Assembly (NCBI GenBank): GCA_002418985.1
Contig: DIFE01000034.1
Coordinates: 1-9,678, forward strand
Source: Deltaproteobacteria bacterium UBA5756
GTDB lineage: Bacteria; Desulfobacterota; Syntrophorhabdia; Syntrophorhabdales; Syntrophorhabdaceae
DNA: 9,678 bases
Direction of reading: 5' to 3'
Numbering within the stretch: position 1 is the stretch's first letter; every line of letters starts with the position of its first letter. Shown here piece after piece: positions 6,202-9,678 of this stretch. The notes under the pieces were generated by a model, which saw only the letters and a list, made by a program, of their open reading frames with translations, was not told the DNA's origin and did not search any database. Both the position numbers and the translations under genes were made by a program.

Positions 6202-7650
6202 ATGGCAACATATGATTATGACATGGGTATCATCGGCGGGGGTGCCGCGGGCTTGACGGCTGCGGCGGGTGCCGTGCGGGCGGGCGCGAAGGTCCTGATC
6301 GTGGAGAAGGAAAAGGCGCTCGGAGGCGACTGCCTTCACTATGGGTGTGTGCCCAGCAAGACCCTGATAAGGACGGCGAAGATATATCACCTCATGCAGA
6401 ACGGTCCGCTCTTCGGCCTGCCCGGCATGACGGTTCAACGTCCCGACTTTCGTCAAATCTCGGCGAGGATCCGGTCGGTCATAGATACCATCCAGAGACA
6501 TGATTCCGAAGAGAGGTTCTGCGGTCTGGGCGCGAAGGTGGAATTCGGCAGTCCGACATTCACCGACGACCACACAGTCAACCTCGACGGCAGGTCATAC
6601 TCGGCCCGAAGCTGGGTGATTTCGACGGGCTCGTCGGCCGCCATACCGCCAATCGAAGGCCTCAAGGAAACCCCCTATCTTACGAACAGGGAAGTGTTCT
6701 CTCTGGAGGAACTCCCGGAATCGATGGCGATAATAGGGGGAGGGCCTATCGGGATAGAATTGGCTCAGGCCTTTGCCAGGCTGGGGACGAAGACCGTCGT
6801 GGTGGAGTTTCTCCCCAACATCCTCAGTGCCGACGACTCCGACATGACGGATACGGTCATGGAACTTTTAAGGGCTGAAGGCATGGAATTCCACCTTGGG
6901 TCCGCGGTGCAGAGTGTCAGAAATCTCGGGGATGAAAGGGAGGTCACCTTCAAGAAAGGCGATCAGACTCAGAGCGTCAGGGCAAAAACGATCCTCGTCG
7001 CCACCGGGCGGAAGCCGAACCTCGATGGACTCGGTCTTGAGGATATAGGCGTCTCCACGACCAAAAAAGGCCTTGTGCTTGATGAAAAATTGAGGACCAC
7101 CCGGCGCCATATTTATGGGGCCGGCGACGTCACCGGCACATACCAGTTTACCCACGCAGCCGGTTACGAAGGGGGGATAGTGCTGAGCAACGCGATATTT
7201 CACTTCCCCAAAAAGGTCAGCTACACTTATCTGCCCTGGGTCACCTACACGGATCCCGAACTTGCCTCGATAGGTATGAATGAAAAGTTTGCGAGAGCCA
7301 AAGGCATTAAGTATTCCGTCTGGACCGAGGAATTCGGGGACAACGACAGGAGTCTGGCTGAAGGGGAATTGACGGGAAAGATAAAGATGCTTCTCGACGA
7401 AAAGGAGAAGCCCATAGGTGTCCAGATCCTGGGTCCGCAGGCCGGCGACCTTCTCGGCGAATGGGTTGCCGTCATGAACGGGAACGTAAGGCTCTCCACC
7501 CTCGCGTCAGCCGTTCACCCCTATCCCACCCTTGGAGAGATCAATAAAAGGGTGGCCGGTGATTTTCTCTCGACGAAGATATTCTCCGAGACGGTCAAAA
7601 AGACGCTGAAACTGTTTTTCAGCCTTAAAGGAAGGGCGTGCGAAGGGTAG
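6202..7650 (+). CDS. Pyridine nucleotide-disulfide oxidoreductase, mercuric reductase/lipoamide dehydrogenase-like
   Basis: A class I flavoprotein disulfide reductase, 482 residues. The N-terminal FAD motif IIGGGAAG is at 10-17. The redox disulfide GGDCLHYGCVPSK has Cys44 and Cys49. The NAD(P)-binding motif IIGGGPIGIELA spans 177-188, with an acidic Glu202 at the end of the second strand that favours NADH. ATGRKPN and the second FAD motif YGAGDV (305-310) follow, then the dimerisation domain. The normal catalytic His of lipoamide dehydrogenase (HPTLSE) is Tyr441 here in HPYPTLGE, as in MerA-like and related uncharacterised members. True MerA function is unlikely: there is no MerA C-terminal Cys pair, only Cys480 near the end, and no HMA domain or mer genes nearby. 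The substrate is therefore unknown. It is convergent with the ferritin gene, and the two stop codons are 15 bp apart. Family firm, specific reaction open. Confidence 0.92.
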   Translation: MATYDYDMGIIGGGAAGLTAAAGAVRAGAKVLIVEKEKALGGDCLHYGCVPSKTLIRTAKIYHLMQNGPLFGLPGMTVQRPDFRQISARIRSVIDTIQRHDSEERFCGLGAKVEFGSPTFTDDHTVNLDGRSYSARSWVISTGSSAAIPPIEGLKETPYLTNREVFSLEELPESMAIIGGGPIGIELAQAFARLGTKTVVVEFLPNILSADDSDMTDTVMELLRAEGMEFHLGSAVQSVRNLGDEREVTFKKGDQTQSVRAKTILVATGRKPNLDGLGLEDIGVSTTKKGLVLDEKLRTTRRHIYGAGDVTGTYQFTHAAGYEGGIVLSNAIFHFPKKVSYTYLPWVTYTDPELASIGMNEKFARAKGIKYSVWTEEFGDNDRSLAEGELTGKIKMLLDEKEKPIGVQILGPQAGDLLGEWVAVMNGNVRLSTLASAVHPYPTLGEINKRVAGDFLSTKIFSETVKKTLKLFFSLKGRACEG

Positions 7651-7662
7651 TGGAATCTACCC
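7645..7662. terminator. Small hairpin between convergent genes
   Basis: GGGTAG-tggaat-CTACCC is a perfect 6-bp inverted repeat that contains the stop codon of the reductase gene and lies just before the ferritin stop. It has no T tract, so it is at best a weak bidirectional terminator. Confidence 0.3.
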
Positions 7663-7665
7663 GCA

Positions 7666-8223
7666 TCACGCTCCCGCCTGCGGCGCGCCGCCGCCGAATC
7701 GTGCTACAAATCCCTGGCCGGTCAAACCCGAGGAAGAGGGAGTTCCGGCTATCGTGGCAAGATACGTACCGTCCAGATCCGTGATGTGCTGGACCACGTT
7801 GTCAAAGTAGTTGAAATGTATCTGCTCTTCGTCGATGATCAGTTCAAAGAGTTTCGCACTGATGCTGTCGCCGTTTTCTCTGCAGACGAGCAGGAACTGG
7901 TTATAGGTGGTGATCGTATTGTCTTCGAGGTCTGCGTCAAAGGGAAAGACTTCCTCGACCTTATGGCCTTTTACGGCTTTTGCCGCGGGATCTACGGTCG
8001 GCTGGCCGCCCAGCTCTTCGATCCGGTCCGCAAACTTCTCTGCGTGGCGCATCTCGTCAAGCCCCACGAGCTTGAGTTTCATTGCAAAATCTCCGTAATC
8101 CATGTTGTCCAGATTGTAGTGCTGGTTCATGTACTGGTGAATGGCGTGCAGCTCCATGGAACGGGCCTTGTTCAAAACCTCAATGACATTCGCCTTATTT
8201 TGTTTCCTGCTATTCACGGCCAT
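7666..8223 (-). CDS. Bacterioferritin-like protein with Gly-rich C-terminal tail
   Basis: A ferritin-like four-helix protein, probably for iron storage and protection from peroxide in the cytoplasm; 185 residues. With a constant offset of +6 from E. coli Bfr, all six ferroxidase ligands are present: Glu24, Glu57, His60, Glu100, Glu133 and His136 (DEMRHAEK and DEEQIH motifs). Met58 sits where Bfr Met52 binds heme at the dimer interface. The start ATG 8223 has GGGAGG six bases upstream (8230-8235). An in-frame extension to 8256 would run through this SD and the likely start of transcription. It is longer than the usual ~158 residues: after about 155 the short fifth helix of Bfr seems replaced by a Gly/Ser/Ala-rich tail (TPSSSGLTGQGFVARFGGGA). 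It is a single gene with its own promoter. A non-heme ferritin-like protein is the alternative. Confidence 0.88.
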   Translation of the reverse strand: MAVNSRKQNKANVIEVLNKARSMELHAIHQYMNQHYNLDNMDYGDFAMKLKLVGLDEMRHAEKFADRIEELGGQPTVDPAAKAVKGHKVEEVFPFDADLEDNTITTYNQFLLVCRENGDSISAKLFELIIDEEQIHFNYFDNVVQHITDLDGTYLATIAGTPSSSGLTGQGFVARFGGGAPQAGA

Positions 8224-8258
8224 TGCGTTCCTCCCTTGGTTGAAGTTGTTGTTCAAAA

Positions 8259-8287
8259 ACTATATGCCTGAAATCGTTACCCGTAAA
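8259..8287 (-). promoter_or_regulatory. Sigma-70-like promoter for the bacterioferritin-like gene
   Basis: On the minus strand, TTTACG (8282-8287) and TATAGT (8259-8264) are 17 bp apart. The -10 lies about 36 bp before the ATG, giving a leader of about 29 bases with the SD in place. No Fur-like box was recognised. Confidence 0.6.
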
Positions 8288-8348
8288 GGGCGCGTGCGCG
8301 CGAAAGCCCTCCGGATAACAATCTATGAACCCATAGCGTCTTCCATGT

Positions 8349-8360
8349 CGCTCGCGAGCG
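8349..8360. repeat. Perfect 12-bp palindrome CGCTCGCGAGCG
   Basis: Self-complementary over 12 bases, 16 bp before the start of the small ORF at 8377 and upstream of the ferritin promoter. Nearby are AGGGC/GCCCT arms (8287-8291 and 8306-8310) and CTATG-aacc-CATAG (8323-8336). It could be an operator or simply a GC-rich hairpin. Confidence 0.3.
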
Positions 8361-8376
8361 TGTTTCGGGAAGGTGG

Positions 8377-8508
8377 ATGATGATCGCAGCTTTTGATGCC
8401 CACTACCGGGCAGACGGGCAGGTATCGGCGGCGGCCGTGCTCTTTCAAGAATATGTGGATTCGCCTATTTTGAAAGCTTTTTCCGGACTCCAGCCTGTGC
8501 CGGAATGA
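8377..8508 (+). pseudogene. Truncated endonuclease V-like N-terminus (43 codons)
   Basis: A small ORF with a plausible SD (GGAAGGTGG just upstream) encodes MMIAAFDAHYRADGQVSAA and then AVLFQEYVDSP before it runs into a repeat and stops at TGA 8506-8508. From memory, the first ~28 residues match the start of the small endonuclease V-like (COG1515-type) proteins: M-I-x-A-x-D-x-x-Y, then A-A-x-V-L-F. Such proteins continue for about 150-200 more residues (expected segments such as PGxFYxRELPC and DGYVWL), and none of that is present here. The last ~14 codons come from the ATTCC-type hairpin repeat. It reads as a broken gene remnant, although expression of a short peptide cannot be excluded. The match is a pattern judgement, not an alignment. 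Confidence 0.5.
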
Positions 8509-8513
8509 CGGAA
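8479..8513. repeat. ATTCCGGC-acag-GCTGGAGT hairpin repeat (intergenic family)
   Basis: On the minus strand, GTCATTCCGGCACAGGCTGG and the following AGTCCGG fold into an 8-bp stem with two G-U pairs and an ACAG loop, plus an outer TCCGG/CCGGA. It resembles the widespread intergenic repeats of the pattern GTCATTCC(N)GC...GC(N)GGAATCC. Only one copy is in the window. Confidence 0.5.
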
Positions 8514-8520
8514 ATTCCGA

Positions 8521-9105
8521 CTATATCCTATCGGCGAAAGCTGCAAGTTCTTTCGCCATCCTTTTCAGGGAGTCGGTCATGTCAATATACAGGTATGAAG
8601 CCTGGGGCATGCATATGCCGGTAATTAACCGGTTCTGATGGACAATATCAAATTGGTCGATCATCTCCCTGACTTTTTCCGTATCACTTCGTATCTTGTC
8701 CTTGAGTACAGGATTCCTGGTCGTGAAATAATCCTTCACGTCGGTAAATTCTGTTCCGACAGCCACCATGAGTTGCTTTATTTCATCAAGGGCCTTTTGG
8801 GTACAGAGTACGTTGGATTCAACTTTTGTTTCCATTTTGTCGACAAGGCTGTCGAGAGCCAGCGCGACGCGCTGGAGGTGGGGGAGCGCAATTACAAACT
8901 TCTGTTCCGCCTCGTTTTTGTCCTTGTCTTCGACGAGCTTCTCTATCGCGGGGAGGCCTTCTTTCAATGATTCCCTGAACTTTGATCTGCTTTCCTTGAG
9001 AAGGTTAATCTTCTGACCTGCAAAACCTCTATATATATTGTTTAAGATTGGTACTGTTTCCTCAAAAAGCTTGCCGATTCTATCGGTGATCTCTCTTTCC
9101 TGCAT
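8521..9105 (-). CDS. PhoU-like all-helical protein
   Basis: A 194-residue soluble protein predicted to be almost entirely helical, with amphipathic heptad-like patterns, charged (Lys/Glu/Asp) surfaces and no signal peptide or membrane segment. The length and the closing segment (YLYIDMTDSLKRMAKELAAF, about 170-189) resemble the second repeat of PhoU/DUF47-type proteins, where an Asp and an Arg/Glu on neighbouring helices bind metal. Those proteins adjust phosphate transport and PhoR signalling. The start ATG 9105 is fixed by AGGAGA (9111-9116) five bases upstream. It lies 75 bp downstream of the C45-like gene on the same strand, with no pst or pit gene in view. A phosphate role is therefore inferred from weak similarity only; another helical-bundle regulator is possible. 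Confidence 0.6.
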   Translation of the reverse strand: MQEREITDRIGKLFEETVPILNNIYRGFAGQKINLLKESRSKFRESLKEGLPAIEKLVEDKDKNEAEQKFVIALPHLQRVALALDSLVDKMETKVESNVLCTQKALDEIKQLMVAVGTEFTDVKDYFTTRNPVLKDKIRSDTEKVREMIDQFDIVHQNRLITGICMPQASYLYIDMTDSLKRMAKELAAFADRI

Positions 9106-9114
9106 GGTTATCTC

Positions 9115-9169
9115 CTAAGCAATATATTTGGTTGCCTTCTTTTCTATATAACACAGCAAATGACCTCCT
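9115..9169 (-). promoter_or_regulatory. Possible 14-codon leader ORF with perfect SD upstream of the PhoU-like gene
   Basis: On the minus strand a perfect AGGAGGT (9163-9169) is followed, three and six bases later, by in-frame TTG (9157-9159) and CTG (9154-9156). The frame runs for 13-14 codons to TAG (9115-9117), which overlaps the AGGAG of the PhoU-like gene. This geometry fits translational coupling, but the start codon is non-ATG and the peptide is unremarkable. Confidence 0.3.
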
Positions 9170-9180
9170 GTATCGGAAAA

Positions 9181-9678
9181 TCACCGGGCGACCCGGGTTT
9201 TCCGAAACAGTTTTTTCAGGTCAATCTCTGTCCACTGCACATACCCCGGGGCCTTTACCCACAGTTTCAGGGATGCCGGCACGGTGACAAACTGGTATAT
9301 TGATTTGTCCGGCGGAGTCGCTCCGCCCCCGGTTATCGGGATATCGAGTATCGCCATCATCCGGTGCGCATCGATGTTTCCCTTGTACTTCGCCGCAAGT
9401 GCGGCAAGGTTTTTATACCGTACGGCTGAATTCCCGACAACACTGTCTTTCCCCGGCTGCCGCGAGGTCCATTCGGGATGGACAAAATGGTTGACGCCTA
9501 TAAGCAGGCCTTGCTCCCCATCCCTCCTTTTCACATCAAACGTGGCCATTTCATACGAATATGCCTTGTCGGGAAAGGCGACGTTGAAGACCATGCGGTA
9601 ATGAAAGCGTGCGCCCTTGAGGGCTGCATCCAGCCCTTCGAAGGTGGAGTAATCGAAGGCCAGCTCCAGATCCCTTCT
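9181..9678 (-). CDS. C45-family/acyl-CoA:6-APA acyltransferase-like amidohydrolase (C-terminal part)
   Basis: Partial: the 5' end is outside the window. The frame is open to base 9678, giving 165 residues before the TAA/TGA-type stop at 9181-9183. Visible motifs are GARFHYRMVFNVAFPDKAY, LLIGVNHFVHPEW, DSVVGNSAVRYKNL, AHRMMAILDIPITGGGATPP and a conserved-looking C-terminus IYQFVTVPASLKLWVKAPG followed by WTEIDLKKLF. This matches what I know of Ntn-hydrolase fold proteins of the C45/acyl-CoA:6-aminopenicillanate acyltransferase (linear amide hydrolase) type. The autocatalytic N-terminal Cys would be off-window. Such enzymes cleave or exchange linear amides; the substrate here cannot be told. 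The ATG at 9594 is internal and not the start. The PhoU-like gene follows on the same strand. Confidence 0.65.
   Translation of the reverse strand, partial: RRDLELAFDYSTFEGLDAALKGARFHYRMVFNVAFPDKAYSYEMATFDVKRRDGEQGLLIGVNHFVHPEWTSRQPGKDSVVGNSAVRYKNLAALAAKYKGNIDAHRMMAILDIPITGGGATPPDKSIYQFVTVPASLKLWVKAPGYVQWTEIDLKKLFRKTRVAR

Noticed and set aside
6202..7650. Mercuric reductase (merA) or a mercury-resistance locus
   Set aside because: No C-terminal vicinal Cys pair, no HMA domain, and no merR, merT or merP neighbours.
7680..7691. Perfect palindrome GCGGCGCGCCGC near the ferritin stop codon
   Set aside because: It is explained by Gly/Ala/Pro codons of the ferritin tail in GC-rich DNA and has no T tract.
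1..9678. CRISPR arrays, tRNA/rRNA genes, complete insertion sequences, prophage genes
   Set aside because: I saw no regular direct repeats, no tRNA-like cloverleaf, no transposase or integrase frame and no phage motif.

Overview
The window looks like a piece of chromosome from a Gram-negative, probably anaerobic or microaerophilic bacterium. A Desulfobacterota/deltaproteobacterium-like lineage is my best guess from protein style; this is inference, not a taxonomic assignment. Supporting signs are a Tat-exported soluble flavoprotein of the fumarate reductase family, a multi-PAS histidine kinase of the 'QKMEAIGVLAGGIAHDFN' type, a bacterioferritin-like protein, a secreted methionine sulfoxide repair pair, and a scrap of the TGGGGTCAGGTCTT sequence often found beside REP-type Y1 transposases. 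GC content is moderate. I see no phage, plasmid, CRISPR, tRNA or rRNA feature.

Layout. (1) 1-1822, minus: a PAS-rich sensor histidine kinase, cut by the window edge just after its phospho-acceptor His. Reading upstream of the first ATG reveals a membrane helix, so a TTG start is preferred. (2) 1823-1955: divergent intergenic region with two operator-like palindromes. (3) 1956-3500, plus: the Tat-exported FAD oxidoreductase, closed by a strong terminator at 3532-3567. (4) 3568-3852: gene-free stretch rich in inverted repeats. (5) 5129-3853, minus: msrB (lipoprotein) then msrA (signal peptide), overlapping by ATGA, with a sigma-70-like promoter upstream. (6) 5247-6083, plus: membrane fatty-acid-hydroxylase/sterol-desaturase family protein. 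(7) 6202-7650, plus: mercuric reductase/lipoamide dehydrogenase-like flavoprotein. (8) 8223-7666, minus: bacterioferritin-like protein with all six diiron ligands and a heme-ligand Met, with its own promoter. (9) 8377-8508, plus: a 43-codon remnant that resembles the N-terminus of endonuclease V-like proteins, running into an ATTCC-GGC hairpin repeat. (10) 9678-8521, minus: the C-terminal part of a C45/acyl-CoA:6-APA acyltransferase-like protein, followed by a PhoU-like helical protein, with a possible leader ORF between them.

How it fits together. Several genes share a redox or oxidative-damage theme: MsrA/MsrB repair of oxidised methionine outside the cytoplasm, ferritin iron storage and peroxide detoxification, and a disulfide flavoprotein reductase. 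They occupy separate transcription units, so co-regulation is only a suggestion. The kinase and the exported flavoprotein are divergent neighbours, and the kinase or its off-window partner could control the flavoprotein in response to a periplasmic or membrane signal. The flavoprotein keeps the FAD fold and the catalytic Arg/His/Arg of fumarate reductases but lacks the His/Thr-Glu/Arg substrate residues, so its substrate is open. I do not see a clearly new defence or mobile system. The best leads are the unusual variants of known families and the decayed endonuclease V-like gene.
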